Notes under the pieces: generated by a model
Databases searched by the model: none
What the model was told of the DNA's origin: nothing
Seen by the model: the letters and a program-made list of their open reading frames with translations, nothing else
Part shown: positions 24,853-34,184 of the stretch, in pieces
How the letters are laid out: every line of letters begins with the position of its first letter
Position numbering within the stretch: the first letter of the stretch is position 1
Origin: Paracoccaceae bacterium
GTDB lineage: Bacteria; Pseudomonadota; Alphaproteobacteria; Rhodobacterales; Rhodobacteraceae
Direction: 5' to 3'
NCBI GenBank assembly: GCA_024742835.1
Contig: JANSXS010000004.1
Span: 1-64,000 of the forward strand
Length of the DNA stretch: 64,000 bases
Position numbers and translations under genes: made by a program

Positions 24853-26175
24853 ATGAGCGTGACGAGTGAGACCGATGGCCCGAAAGGGCTTTTCCGAAAG
24901 TCGGCTCTGGACAAGGCGGGCGCGGCCGCAATCGAAAATGTCGATCTGGGCGTCCATGTCGTTCGAGCGCCGCAATGGCTCATGCTGGCCGCTGCCTGTG
25001 CCGTGGCCTTGGCGGCGGTGGGGCTCAGCCTTCATCTGCCCGTGCCGTCCAAGGTCGCGGCGCAGGGCATCCTGATCACTGCGCAGGGTCTCAAGGATAT
25101 CGAATCCGCAGCCGCCGGGCGCGTTGCCGCAGTATTCGTTGCACCGGGCGATTTTGTCATGCGGGGGCAAAAGGTGGCCCAGATAGAACAGCCCGATCTG
25201 GATCAGGCGCTGGAACAGGCACAGGACAAGATGGCCAACCTGCGCAATCGTCACAAGCGGATCGTCGGTTTCCACGATCGCACCCGGTCCGATTACGAGG
25301 GCATGACCGCTCAGCGCCGGGCCGAGCTCGAAAACATGATCGAATACGACAAACAGCACGTGGAATGGCTGCGCACGAACCTTGAAGGGTACGAGCGGCT
25401 GTCGGAACAAGGTCTGACCTCCAAGATGAAGCTGATGGACGCCCGCGTGCGTCTCAACGAAGCCGAAGAGGCCCTGTTGCGCGACACCAACGCGCTGGCG
25501 TCGCTGGGCTATGAAAGCAACACCCGCCAGATCGAGCAGGAGCGCGAGATCCTGTCGCTGGATGTTGCCATCGAAGAGGCCCGCCGCGAGGTATCGGCGC
25601 TGCGCGAACGCCGTCAGCGCATGGCCTATCTGGAAAGCGCCTATGATGGCGTCGTGGTCGAGCAAAAGCTGAATGTCGGCGAACTGGTGGACCCTGGTAT
25701 GTCGGTGCTGTCGATCCTGCCGGGCGTGTCGCAAAAGGAGGTGGCGGGCAAGCAGGCCAATATCCCACTTGTTGCGACGCTCTATATCTCGTCTTCCGAA
25801 GGCAAGAAGGTGCAGCCTGGCATGGCGGTGCAGATCGTGCCCTCGACCGTCAAGCGCGAGGTTTACGGGTTCATTCACGGCACCATCACCGATGTCGCCA
25901 CCGTGGCCTCGACCGAAGAGGGCATGATGCGCAATCTCAAAAACCGCCAGCTGGTGCAAGATCTGTCGGCCCAGGGCGCGCCTTTTGCCGCGACAGCACA
26001 GCTTGAGGTGTCGTCCGAGACGATCTCGGGCTATCGCTGGTCGTCCTCGGACGGGCCGGACCAGACAATCGGGCCGGGCAGCATGGCGCAGGCTGAAATC
26101 ATCACCAAGGAACAGCGGCTGATTTCCCTTGTCATGCCTGCGCTGCGCCGCCTGTTCAGCGATTTCACGTCATGA
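24853..26175 (+). CDS. HlyD-like adaptor of NHLP-type export system
   Basis: A 440-residue membrane-fusion protein: cytoplasmic N-terminus, one transmembrane helix at about 41-62, lipoyl-like half (GILITAQGLKDIESAAAGRV), coiled-coil hairpin about 115-260, and beta-barrel part (DGVVVEQKLNVGELVDPGM). It matches the HlyD component of NHLP/NHLM export loci. AAGAAGGG precedes the ATG; an in-frame GTG at 24844 is a less likely start. Its stop overlaps the start of the C39 transporter gene. It should bridge the inner-membrane ABC complex to an outer-membrane channel such as TolC, which is not encoded here. Confidence 0.85.
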   Translation: MSVTSETDGPKGLFRKSALDKAGAAAIENVDLGVHVVRAPQWLMLAAACAVALAAVGLSLHLPVPSKVAAQGILITAQGLKDIESAAAGRVAAVFVAPGDFVMRGQKVAQIEQPDLDQALEQAQDKMANLRNRHKRIVGFHDRTRSDYEGMTAQRRAELENMIEYDKQHVEWLRTNLEGYERLSEQGLTSKMKLMDARVRLNEAEEALLRDTNALASLGYESNTRQIEQEREILSLDVAIEEARREVSALRERRQRMAYLESAYDGVVVEQKLNVGELVDPGMSVLSILPGVSQKEVAGKQANIPLVATLYISSSEGKKVQPGMAVQIVPSTVKREVYGFIHGTITDVATVASTEEGMMRNLKNRQLVQDLSAQGAPFAATAQLEVSSETISGYRWSSSDGPDQTIGPGSMAQAEIITKEQRLISLVMPALRRLFSDFTS

Positions 26176-28367
26176 GCGTTGCAGAGTTTACCGCCGCGCT
26201 ACCCCGGCAGGGGGCGCGCGCCCGTGTGCCGACCGTCATGCAGCAGGAAACCGCGGAATGCGGCGCGGCCTGTCTGGCGATGGTGCTGGCCCGTTTCGGA
26301 CGCTGGGTCAGCCTGGAAGAACTGCGCGACCGCTGTCAGGTAAGCCGCGATGGCACCAATTCCGCCAATATCCTTAGCGCCGCGCGCGGTTATGGGCTGG
26401 AGGCGAAGGGCCTCAAGACCGATATCGCCGATCTTCCCACCGCCGGGCTGCCGCTGATCCTGTTCTGGAACTTCAACCATTTCGTTGTGCTGGAACAGAT
26501 CAGCTGCAAGGGCGCGCGGATCAACGACCCGGCCACCGGCCCGCGCCGGGTGGACTTGGCAGAGTTCGACCGATGCTACACCGGCGTGGCGCTGTCGCTG
26601 CGCCCCGGCCCAGAGTTTCGCCGGGGCGGCCAGCGGCCCAGCCTTGTGGCCATCGTGCTGCGCATGTTGGGCGAGGCGCGCAGCGGGCTGATCTATGCCG
26701 TGATCGCGGGCGTGGCGCTGCTGGTGCCGGGCCTTGCCGTGATGGGCAGTTACCGAATCTTTACCGACGACATCCTGATCGGTGGCGAAACGCGCTGGCT
26801 GATGCCTCTTCTGATCGGGCTGGTGGCCGCCGGGTGCCTGACAGCGCTGCTGACATTTGCGCAAAAGAACGTGCTGGCGCGGATGGAAACGTCGCTCGCG
26901 GCCTCCATGTCGCTGCGCTATCTCTGGACGGTGATGAGCCTGCCGCTGGAGTTTTTTGCGCAACGCTATTCCGGCGATATCACCAACCGCATCACCCAGG
27001 CCGACCAGATGTCGAGTGTAGTGTCCAGCGGCCTTGCCGTGGCGCTGGTGGGGATCGTGCCAATCCTTGGCTACGGGGTCGCGCTTATGATGATCGACCC
27101 GGTTCTGGCATCCATCACCTTTGGTGGGGCCGCCCTGTCAGTGCTGCTGCTGATCGTAGCTTCCCGGCTGCTTCAGGACGCCAACCGCCGCGCCCAGAAT
27201 GACGAGGCCCGCTTGCAGGGTCTGACGCTTCAGGGATTGTCCATGCGCGACGATTTCCGCGCCTCGGGCAGCGAGGGGCTTTTTCATACACGCTGGCAGG
27301 GCGCGCAGGCACGGGTGCTAGTGGGCGAACAGACCACCGGGCGCGCGAACCTCTGGGTCAGCGAGGTGGCGGCCCTCATCCTTGCGCTGGCGGGTATCGG
27401 CGTGCTGGTGGTCGGTGGCTTGCGGATCATGGAAGGGGCGCTGTCCATCGGGTTGCTGATCTCGGCGCGGGCGCTGATGGCGAACTTTTCGGGGCCTGTT
27501 GTGGGCCTTGTCGATGCGGGTACGCAGATGCAATCGGTGCGCGGCGTGACAGAACGGCTGGCGGACGCGATGAACCATTCGGCAAACACCGCCCCCGTGC
27601 CTGTTGTCGCAAAGCCCGACATGGCGGAGGACACGCCCGACACCGACGGCCCGGTGCCGCCCTTACGCGCCACAAATGTCACCTTCCGCTATGGCGCAAG
27701 CAGCCCGGCGGCGGTTGACGATGTGTCGCTGAGCCTTGGTGAAAGCCAGCGGATCGCGCTGGTCGGCGGCAGCGGCAGCGGCAAGTCCAGCCTTGGGCGG
27801 CTGCTGGTCGGGCTGGCCACGCCGGACAGCGGGCGGATCGACATTTACGGTCGGCCACTTGCAGCGGACGGATCGGCGCGGCGGGATGGGCAGGTGGCCT
27901 ATGTGGGCCAGACGGTGGATCTGTTCGGTGACACGGTGCAGGACAATATTACCCTCTGGGACGACACGATGCCCGAAGAACAGGTGATCGCGGCGGCGCA
28001 GGATGCCTGCATCCACGATGTCATCACCGCCCGCGCCGGTGGCTATCTGGCGCGGCTGTCCGAAGATGGTGGCAATCTGAGCGGCGGCGAACGTCAACGT
28101 CTCGGCATTGCCCGTGCGCTTGTGGGCAATCCGCGCATCCTTGTGCTGGACGAAGCCACAAGCGCGCTTGATCCGACCACAGAGTTGCAGGTTCTCGACG
28201 CGCTGCGCCGACGCGGCTGTGCCACGGTGATGATCTCTCACCGGCTGGCAAGCGTGGTCAACTGCGACGTGATCCATGTCATGAGCGAAGGCCGGATTGT
28301 GGAAAGCGGCAACCACCGGATGCTGCTGCGGCGTGGCGGCGTCTATGCCGCGATGATGAGGAGCTGA
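26172..28367 (+). CDS. C39 peptidase-containing ABC transporter (PCAT, NHLP type)
   Basis: 731 residues. The N-terminal C39 cysteine protease domain (1-145) has Cys30 in QQETAECGAAC, His103 in NFNHFVVLE and Asp119 in INDPATGPR, so the catalytic set is intact. It is followed by a six-helix membrane domain (about 165-440) and an ATPase domain with Walker A GGSGSGKSS, signature LSGGERQRLGIARA and Walker B LVLDEATSALD. It should cut leaders after Gly-Gly and export the cargo. The only double-glycine protein seen nearby is the 852-residue product at 22149. Confidence 0.92.
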   Translation: MSVAEFTAALPRQGARARVPTVMQQETAECGAACLAMVLARFGRWVSLEELRDRCQVSRDGTNSANILSAARGYGLEAKGLKTDIADLPTAGLPLILFWNFNHFVVLEQISCKGARINDPATGPRRVDLAEFDRCYTGVALSLRPGPEFRRGGQRPSLVAIVLRMLGEARSGLIYAVIAGVALLVPGLAVMGSYRIFTDDILIGGETRWLMPLLIGLVAAGCLTALLTFAQKNVLARMETSLAASMSLRYLWTVMSLPLEFFAQRYSGDITNRITQADQMSSVVSSGLAVALVGIVPILGYGVALMMIDPVLASITFGGAALSVLLLIVASRLLQDANRRAQNDEARLQGLTLQGLSMRDDFRASGSEGLFHTRWQGAQARVLVGEQTTGRANLWVSEVAALILALAGIGVLVVGGLRIMEGALSIGLLISARALMANFSGPVVGLVDAGTQMQSVRGVTERLADAMNHSANTAPVPVVAKPDMAEDTPDTDGPVPPLRATNVTFRYGASSPAAVDDVSLSLGESQRIALVGGSGSGKSSLGRLLVGLATPDSGRIDIYGRPLAADGSARRDGQVAYVGQTVDLFGDTVQDNITLWDDTMPEEQVIAAAQDACIHDVITARAGGYLARLSEDGGNLSGGERQRLGIARALVGNPRILVLDEATSALDPTTELQVLDALRRRGCATVMISHRLASVVNCDVIHVMSEGRIVESGNHRMLLRRGGVYAAMMRS

Positions 28368-28368
28368 G

Positions 28369-31191
28369 ATGAACCAGACGGTACGTCAGACCGGGCTTAA
28401 GGTTGTCATGCGGGGCGATCAGTACCTGCCGCGTGGGGAAAAGACCGCCGCGATCCTCGAAAGCGGCACATGCGATGTCTATGCCGTGATCGGCGGGCGG
28501 CGGATCTTCTTGCACCAGATCGAGGCGGGGTCGCTTGTGTTGGCACCCGCGCCGGCGCTGGGCCAGATCGCCCTTGTCGCACGGCAAGAGGCCGTGCTGC
28601 GCCGGATTACGCTGGCCGAGGCGGTGCGCCCACAAGACTGGATCGACGCGATCGAGGCATGGTGCGCCGCGCTGTCTACTGGCCTTGCGCGGCTTGCGCA
28701 TCAGCGCCCCGCGCTGGCACCGATGCATCCGGGCAATGCGGTTACGGTGGAGCCGGGCCTGTCGCTCACGGCGGCGCATGGCATGGTCTGGGTGGCGACC
28801 GCCGGTCTTGCCGGGCTTTCCTTTCTCGATATCCGTCCGCTGGCCGCGCGCGGGTTCCTGCCCGTCACGCACCGCACATGGATTTCCCTTGATGCGGATC
28901 AGTCCGTGACGCCGATGACCACGCAGGACGTGCTGGCACATGCCCCCGTCGGTGGTTTCGCCTGGCTGGACCTGCCGCAGGCCTTCACCTCGCTCGTTCT
29001 TGACACCGTGGCGCGGTTCATCGACCGAGAGGACGCCGCCGCCGCCGACAGGATCGCCCAGAGGGAAGACAAGGTCGCCGCCGATCTGTCCCTTGGGGTG
29101 GAACGCTTTCAACGCATCCTGACCGATAATGTCAGCCTGCCGCAACAGGCCAGCGATTGCGGCTTCGTCTGGCAGATGATCGCCCGCGACAAGCCCGATC
29201 CACAGGTGCTCAAGCGCGATATCGCGGATTTCGACAGGTTCTGCGACCTGCATGACGCGCGAACGCGCTCCATCACCCTGAGGCCGGACTGGTGGCGGCA
29301 GGATACCGGGCCGATGGTTGTGACGCTGCGCGACAGCGGGCGGCTTGGCCTGGTCAGGACCGACGCGCTGGGCCGCTACCGCCTGCATCTGCGCGGCGCG
29401 CGGACGCGGCGCATCACCGCGCATGTTGCCGCGACGCTGGCGTCAGAGGCGCGGATCGTGTCGCTGCCCCTTGCCAACCGGCCCCTCAAGGTGCGCGACA
29501 TCATGGTTACCGCCTTTGCCATGTGTACGATTGATCTTTCCACGCTGGTCGTGGCCTCCTTTGCTGCGGCGCTGCTGGCCCTGCTTGTGCCGCTGGCCAC
29601 GGGCGTGCTTGTCTCGACCTATATTCCGGCGGGTGCGCAGGGGCCGGCCATCCTGATCGGCATCGGGCTGGTCGTGGCCCAGATCGCGGCGACGCTGATG
29701 ACCTCTGCGTCGGGCCTTTTGCGGTTGCGCATGGACGGGCGGGTGGCCGAACGCCTGAACGGGGGCATGATGGACCGGATGATGCGACTGCCCATGGCGC
29801 TGACCCGGTCGATGAGCGCGCCTGATCTGGCGTTGCGCGTCGCCTCTGTCGATATGATCCGCCGCACGATCATGGGCGCGATCCTCGATTTCGTGATATC
29901 CGGCGCGGCGGGGCTTGCCGGAATTGCCCTCCTGCTGTGGTACAGCCCCTTCGCGGGGGCCGTGGCGCTTGGCATGATGCTGCTGGCGGTGGGTGCGGGC
30001 ATCCTGACGGGCCTGCGCCAGGAAAAGGCGATCTACGAGGGCGAAAAGATGAACGCCAACGTGATCTCCTTCACGCAAGAGATGATCGCCAATATTTCCA
30101 GCCTGCGGGCGGCCGGGGCAGAGCGCCGCGCCTTTGCGCGCTGGGCGTCCAGCTCGGCCGAGATGCGCGCGCGCATGTTCCGGTGTCGGCAGATTGGCAA
30201 CGTCTTCGAGGCGTTCCTTGCGGGGTTCCAGATCTTCGCGGTGGCCGCTGTTTTTGCCATCATCGGATTGTCGCTCGGCCCCGAGGCGGACCTGTCGACA
30301 GGCGGGTTCATCATCTTCGTGACGACCTTTCAGGGCTTTCTGATGGCGTCGGTGATGCTCGCGCGCAGTGCCAACCAGCTGGTGATGGTGCGCCCGCAGC
30401 TCAAGCGCGCCAAGCCGCTGCTCGACAACGCGCCCGAAACGCCGCCCCATACCAAGGACCCCGGCGAGTTGAGCGGCGCGGTCGAGGTGTCCAACGTGAC
30501 GTTCCAGCACGATGACCAACGCCAGGTTTTGCGGTCGGTCTCGTTCCGGGTCAATCCGGGGTCTTTCGTGGCGCTTGTCGGGCCATCGGGCAGCGGCAAG
30601 TCCACCCTGCTCAGTTTGATGGTCGGGTTCGACCGCCCCACCGGCGGGACGGTGCTGTTCGATGACAAGGATCTCGGCGGGCTGGATCTGTCCGAGGTGC
30701 GCCGCCAGATCGGCTTTGTGCGGCAGGCTGGACGCATGTTTGCGGGCACGCTGATGGAAAATATCCTCGGCGCGCACAAGGCGGACGAGCGCGCGGTCTG
30801 GAAAGCCGCAGAACTGGCTGCCATCGCGGATGAGATTCGCGCCATGCCGATGGGCCTGCAAACCGTGGTCACCGAAGGCGACACCGCCTTCTCGGGTGGA
30901 CAGGTCCAGCGTATCCTTCTGGCCCGCGCGATCCTGGGCCGCCCCAAGATCCTGCTTCTGGATGAGGCGACAAGCGCGCTCGACAACGCGCTTCAGGCCG
31001 AGGTGTCGCGCAATATCGAGGCGTTGGGCGCGACTCGTATCGTCGTGGCCCACCGGCTGAGCACTGTGCGCAAAGCCAACCTGATCCTGTTCCTCAAGGA
31101 TGGCGGCATCGCTGAAAGCGGCACCTATGACGCGCTGATGCAGCAGGACGGTGAATTTGCCGATTACGTGCGGCAACAATCGGGCGGCTGA
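28369..31191 (+). CDS. second NHLP-type ABC transporter subunit (no peptidase)
   Basis: 940 residues beginning one base after the previous stop. The long N-terminal region (about 1-380) has a cyclic-nucleotide-binding-like start (YLPRGEKTAAILESGTCDVY) and no C39 catalytic residues. A six-helix domain follows (about 385-680), then an ATPase domain with GPSGSGKST, FSGGQVQRILLARA and LLLDEATSALD. This architecture is that of the second ABC protein in NHLP/NHLM loci, which probably pairs with the peptidase-bearing ABC protein as a heterodimer. Confidence 0.9.
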   Translation: MNQTVRQTGLKVVMRGDQYLPRGEKTAAILESGTCDVYAVIGGRRIFLHQIEAGSLVLAPAPALGQIALVARQEAVLRRITLAEAVRPQDWIDAIEAWCAALSTGLARLAHQRPALAPMHPGNAVTVEPGLSLTAAHGMVWVATAGLAGLSFLDIRPLAARGFLPVTHRTWISLDADQSVTPMTTQDVLAHAPVGGFAWLDLPQAFTSLVLDTVARFIDREDAAAADRIAQREDKVAADLSLGVERFQRILTDNVSLPQQASDCGFVWQMIARDKPDPQVLKRDIADFDRFCDLHDARTRSITLRPDWWRQDTGPMVVTLRDSGRLGLVRTDALGRYRLHLRGARTRRITAHVAATLASEARIVSLPLANRPLKVRDIMVTAFAMCTIDLSTLVVASFAAALLALLVPLATGVLVSTYIPAGAQGPAILIGIGLVVAQIAATLMTSASGLLRLRMDGRVAERLNGGMMDRMMRLPMALTRSMSAPDLALRVASVDMIRRTIMGAILDFVISGAAGLAGIALLLWYSPFAGAVALGMMLLAVGAGILTGLRQEKAIYEGEKMNANVISFTQEMIANISSLRAAGAERRAFARWASSSAEMRARMFRCRQIGNVFEAFLAGFQIFAVAAVFAIIGLSLGPEADLSTGGFIIFVTTFQGFLMASVMLARSANQLVMVRPQLKRAKPLLDNAPETPPHTKDPGELSGAVEVSNVTFQHDDQRQVLRSVSFRVNPGSFVALVGPSGSGKSTLLSLMVGFDRPTGGTVLFDDKDLGGLDLSEVRRQIGFVRQAGRMFAGTLMENILGAHKADERAVWKAAELAAIADEIRAMPMGLQTVVTEGDTAFSGGQVQRILLARAILGRPKILLLDEATSALDNALQAEVSRNIEALGATRIVVAHRLSTVRKANLILFLKDGGIAESGTYDALMQQDGEFADYVRQQSGG

Positions 31192-31196
31192 TCTGT

Positions 31197-31312
31197 TAAA
31201 GCGTTTCGCGAAAAACCTGAATCACGGATTTTCGCGAAACGCAGTACTCCGTTCAGTCGTTGCACGCGTTCCGCCTTTCGCTGATGTCTCAGGTTAAAGG
31301 CGGAACGTTTTA
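31197..31312 (-). repeat. palindromic element copy R2, intergenic
   Basis: 116 bp in inverted orientation relative to R1, with TAAAGCGTTTCGC at 31197 and the matching terminal repeat ending at 31312. It begins five bases after the stop of the ABC gene. Both internal hairpins are conserved, and the minus-strand frame is open (KRSAFNLRHQRKAERVQRL). It may also act as a transcription-ending structure between convergent genes. Confidence 0.85.
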
Positions 31313-31327
31313 AGCCATTTTCCGTTG

Positions 31328-31378
31328 CTTCATCTGGCTGAAAATACCTCGGGGAGCGCGAGGGGCAGCGCCCCTCGC
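31328..31378. repeat. CTTCATCTGGC...ATACCTCGGGG motif with hairpin, copy 1
   Basis: The motif CTTCATCTGG, then AAATACCTCGGGG, is followed by a perfect 8-bp hairpin GCGAGGGG/CCCCTCGC around loop CAGCG (31358-31378). A second copy lies at 41768-41812. It is placed between the convergent ends of the ABC gene and the M16 gene, so a bidirectional terminator role is plausible. Confidence 0.6.
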
Positions 31379-31428
31379 CCCGGTCGGATCGCCATGGCGG
31401 TCCGAACCTCTGCCAACGCAAGACCGCC

Positions 31429-32742
31429 TCAGTTGACGCTGTCCACCAACCCCTCGGGCTGTCCGACCACCACGAATGTGAGCAAGGATGGATCCATCAG
31501 ATCCCGTGCGACACGGTTGATCTGCTCCAGTGTCACCGCCTCCACCATGGCATTGCGGTTGGCGATGTAATCGGGGTCAAGCCCCTCCATCTGCATACCC
31601 ACGGCGATATTCGCAATCGGGCCATTGCCATCGAAACGCAGCGGATAGGCTCCGGTCAGATAGGTCTTCGCATCCGACAGTTCCGTCTCCGACACGCCGT
31701 TCTCGCGCAGACGGTTCCATTCGTCCTTGATCACGGCAATGGCTTCAGCGACCCGGTCATTGGCAGAGGCGACCCGCCCCATCCATAGTTGGGCCCGGTC
31801 ACGATCAACAAGATAGGAATAGACCCCGTAGGTCAGGCCACGTTTTTCGCGCACCTCCTCCATCAAACGGCTTTCGAAACCGCCACCGCCGAGGACATGG
31901 TTCAGAAGATATGCGGCAAAGAAATCCGGATGGTCGCGGTCAATGCCGGGTTGGGCGAAATTCACGATGGATTGCGGCGTTGCGTAATCCACGAGTTCAA
32001 CACCGCCCGGCAGGTTCGGGTCTGCTTCCGGCGGCAGTGGCGCCCCGGTTTCGGGCAACGCCCCCAACAGATTGTCCAGAAGCGTGCCAAGTTCATCTTC
32101 GGTCACGTCGCCCACGGCACTTATGTACAGCCGGTCGCGCGCCAGCGTGGCCGCATGTGCGGCAACCAGATCCTCGCGGGTCAGTTCCGTGACGCTCTCG
32201 ACGCTGCCGTCTATGGCACTGCCATAGGGATGATCGCCATAGACGAGGCGGTTGAAAGCCTGACCGGCGATTTCGGATGGATCCTTTGCATTAGACTGGA
32301 TGATCGACAGCACCTGTGCGCGCACCCGTTCGATATCCTCGGGGTCAAAGCGCGGCTCGATCAGGCTTTTGCGCAAGAGCTCCAACGCCTCATCGCGGTT
32401 TTCGCTGAGGAACCGCGCCGAGACAGAGATCGCATCCGGGCCCGCATTATAGGAAAACGACGCCGCAAGCGCTTCGGTCTGGCGGGTGAAGGCGCGCGCA
32501 TCCAGATCGCCGGCCCCCTCTTCCAGCAGACCGGTCATCAGGTTGATCGCGCCACGCTTGCCTTCATCATCAAGGGAGGCACCGCCGCGAAACCGTAATT
32601 CCAGCGCGACGAAGGGGATCGAATGGTCTTCGACCAGCCAGGCGTTCAGCCCACCGGGGGTGGTCACCTCGTGAATATCGACATCGGCGCGGGCCGGCAG
32701 CGCTGCGATCAACAGAACAAGGGCGAAAACGGCGCGGATCAT
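31429..32742 (-). CDS. M16 family peptidase-like subunit lacking the zinc motif
   Basis: A 437-residue secreted protein (signal 1-19, ARA|DV) of the pitrilysin family. Where active members have HxxEH, this one reads GLLEEGAGD, so it cannot bind catalytic zinc. The arginine/tyrosine substrate-handling motif EVREKRGLTYGVYSY is retained. Its start overlaps the stop of the catalytic partner upstream (ATGA), typical of the paired M16B genes of Rhodobacteraceae. It is probably the non-catalytic half of a heterodimer in the periplasm. Confidence 0.88.
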   Translation of the reverse strand: MIRAVFALVLLIAALPARADVDIHEVTTPGGLNAWLVEDHSIPFVALELRFRGGASLDDEGKRGAINLMTGLLEEGAGDLDARAFTRQTEALAASFSYNAGPDAISVSARFLSENRDEALELLRKSLIEPRFDPEDIERVRAQVLSIIQSNAKDPSEIAGQAFNRLVYGDHPYGSAIDGSVESVTELTREDLVAAHAATLARDRLYISAVGDVTEDELGTLLDNLLGALPETGAPLPPEADPNLPGGVELVDYATPQSIVNFAQPGIDRDHPDFFAAYLLNHVLGGGGFESRLMEEVREKRGLTYGVYSYLVDRDRAQLWMGRVASANDRVAEAIAVIKDEWNRLRENGVSETELSDAKTYLTGAYPLRFDGNGPIANIAVGMQMEGLDPDYIANRNAMVEAVTLEQINRVARDLMDPSLLTFVVVGQPEGLVDSVN

Positions 32743-34184
32743 TGGGTCACCTCCGGAGCGGTCACATAGCCCGTGACAGAATTGTTCGCTGCAAAGACAT
32801 CTTGAGCTGCCTGCATGATATCCTCTGGGGTCACGGCCTCCAGGATATCAGGCCACGCTTTCACGTCCTCGACGGTCAGGCCCTGGGTCAGGGCCCTGCC
32901 ATAGCGGTTGGCAAGCTGGCTGACATCGTCGCGCACATAGATTTCCGACGCGCGGACCTGCATCTTGATCCGGTCAAGCTGTTCCTGGTCCACACCCGTT
33001 TCCAGAAAGCCGGTCAACACATCGTCAAGCGCGGCTTCCACTTCGGGCAGGGTGGTGCCGGCCGCGGGTACGACGGTGATGTTGAACGTGGTGTCATCCA
33101 GCGACATGCCGCCATACCACGCGCCCGTATAGACGGCTTTTTGCGTGTCGAACTGTAGTTTTTCGGCCAGAATCGATGTCGTGCCGCCCCCGAGGATTTC
33201 TGCCAGCATTGTAAGCGCAGCCGCCTTTTGCTGTGCACCGCTGTCGCGCTCGGGTGCCAGATAGGAGCGGGCCATGTAGGGCTGCGCGACGCGCGCATCC
33301 TCGAAATGCAACCGGCGCTCGGCCATCTGGCGCGGCTCCTGCGCGCGGATACGCTCGGACAGGTCGGGATTGGCCGGGATGGTGCCGTAATATTCCTCGG
33401 CCAGCGCGCGAACTTCGTCTGGCTGCACGTCACCGGCCACCACAAGAATTGCATTGTTGGGCGCGTAATAGGTCTCGTAATATTCCAGCGCATCTTGCAG
33501 CCCGAGATCCTTCATCTCGTGCTGCCAGCCGATGATCGGCACGCCGTACCGGTGGTTGAGATATTGCGCGGCGTTCGCCTGTTCGCGAAACAGCGCCGAC
33601 GGGTTGTTTTCCACCCGTTGGTTGCGCTCTTCGATGATCACGTCGCGCTCGGTTGCGATGTCATCCTCGCCGATTTGCAAATTGACCATGCGGTCGGATT
33701 CCATGCGCATCATCAATTCCAGCCTGTCGGCGGCGACGCGTTGGAAATAGGCGGTGTAATCATAGCTGGTGAATGCGTTGTCAGAGCCGCCATTGCGTGC
33801 GACGGTCGCGGAAAATTCACCCGGCTCCATGTTTTCCGTGCCCTTGAACAAAAGATGTTCCAGAAAATGCGCCACACCCGATACGCCGGGGTTTTCATCG
33901 GCGGAACCCGCGCGATACCACACCATGTGAACAACCACCGGAGCGCGATGATCTTCGATCACCACCACATCCATGTCATTGCCGAGCGTGAAAGCAGTCA
34001 CCTGGTCGCTTGCCCGCGCGGGCAGCGCAGCGCCGATGACAAGTGTCAGACCAATCAAAGCGTTTCCTGAAAAACCTGCCGTACAGATTTTCGGGAAACG
34101 CAATGCTCCGATCAATCGTCGCACGCCTTCCGCCGTTGTCTGATGTCTGGGTTTAACGGCGGAACGCTTCAGAAGTCGGCGCAT
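32739..34184 (-). CDS. M16 family zinc metallopeptidase, catalytic subunit
   Basis: Pitrilysin-family protease with the zinc motif HFLEH (VAHFLEHLLFKGTEN) and the distal glutamate in VIIEERNQRVENNP. The start is ATG at 34184, five bases after GGAGAG (481 residues). This runs through repeat R3, so the signal peptide is interrupted. Deleting the repeat gives MRRLLIGLTLVIGAALPARA, a canonical signal peptide. A TTG just inside the element end, preceded by AGGA, is an alternative start that would rescue a shorter signal. It could process periplasmic peptides. Confidence 0.85.
   Translation of the reverse strand: MRRLLKRSAVKPRHQTTAEGVRRLIGALRFPKICTAGFSGNALIGLTLVIGAALPARASDQVTAFTLGNDMDVVVIEDHRAPVVVHMVWYRAGSADENPGVSGVAHFLEHLLFKGTENMEPGEFSATVARNGGSDNAFTSYDYTAYFQRVAADRLELMMRMESDRMVNLQIGEDDIATERDVIIEERNQRVENNPSALFREQANAAQYLNHRYGVPIIGWQHEMKDLGLQDALEYYETYYAPNNAILVVAGDVQPDEVRALAEEYYGTIPANPDLSERIRAQEPRQMAERRLHFEDARVAQPYMARSYLAPERDSGAQQKAAALTMLAEILGGGTTSILAEKLQFDTQKAVYTGAWYGGMSLDDTTFNITVVPAAGTTLPEVEAALDDVLTGFLETGVDQEQLDRIKMQVRASEIYVRDDVSQLANRYGRALTQGLTVEDVKAWPDILEAVTPEDIMQAAQDVFAANNSVTGYVTAPEVTQ
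34056..34171 (-). repeat. palindromic element copy R3, inside the M16 signal peptide
   Basis: 116 bp, same architecture as R1. On the minus strand it starts TGAAGCGTTCCGC and ends GGGAAACGCTTTG, with TG at both ends, consistent with a 2-bp target duplication. The frame is open and encodes KRSAVKPRHQ...FSGNAL. The net 114-bp insertion sits between codons for MRRLL and IGLTLVIG of the signal peptide. Confidence 0.85.

Noticed and set aside
29443-31179. 578-codon minus-strand frame opposite the second ABC protein
   Set aside because: Shadow of an ABC transporter gene with clear Walker motifs; no independent coding signal.
22149-31191. Lanthipeptide or other modified-peptide cluster
   Set aside because: No LanM, radical SAM, YcaO or other modifying enzyme near; cargo has no cysteine.
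31164-31421. Minus-strand frame reading through repeat R2
   Set aside because: No RBS or conserved protein; the open frame is a property of the repeat. Treated as repeat only.
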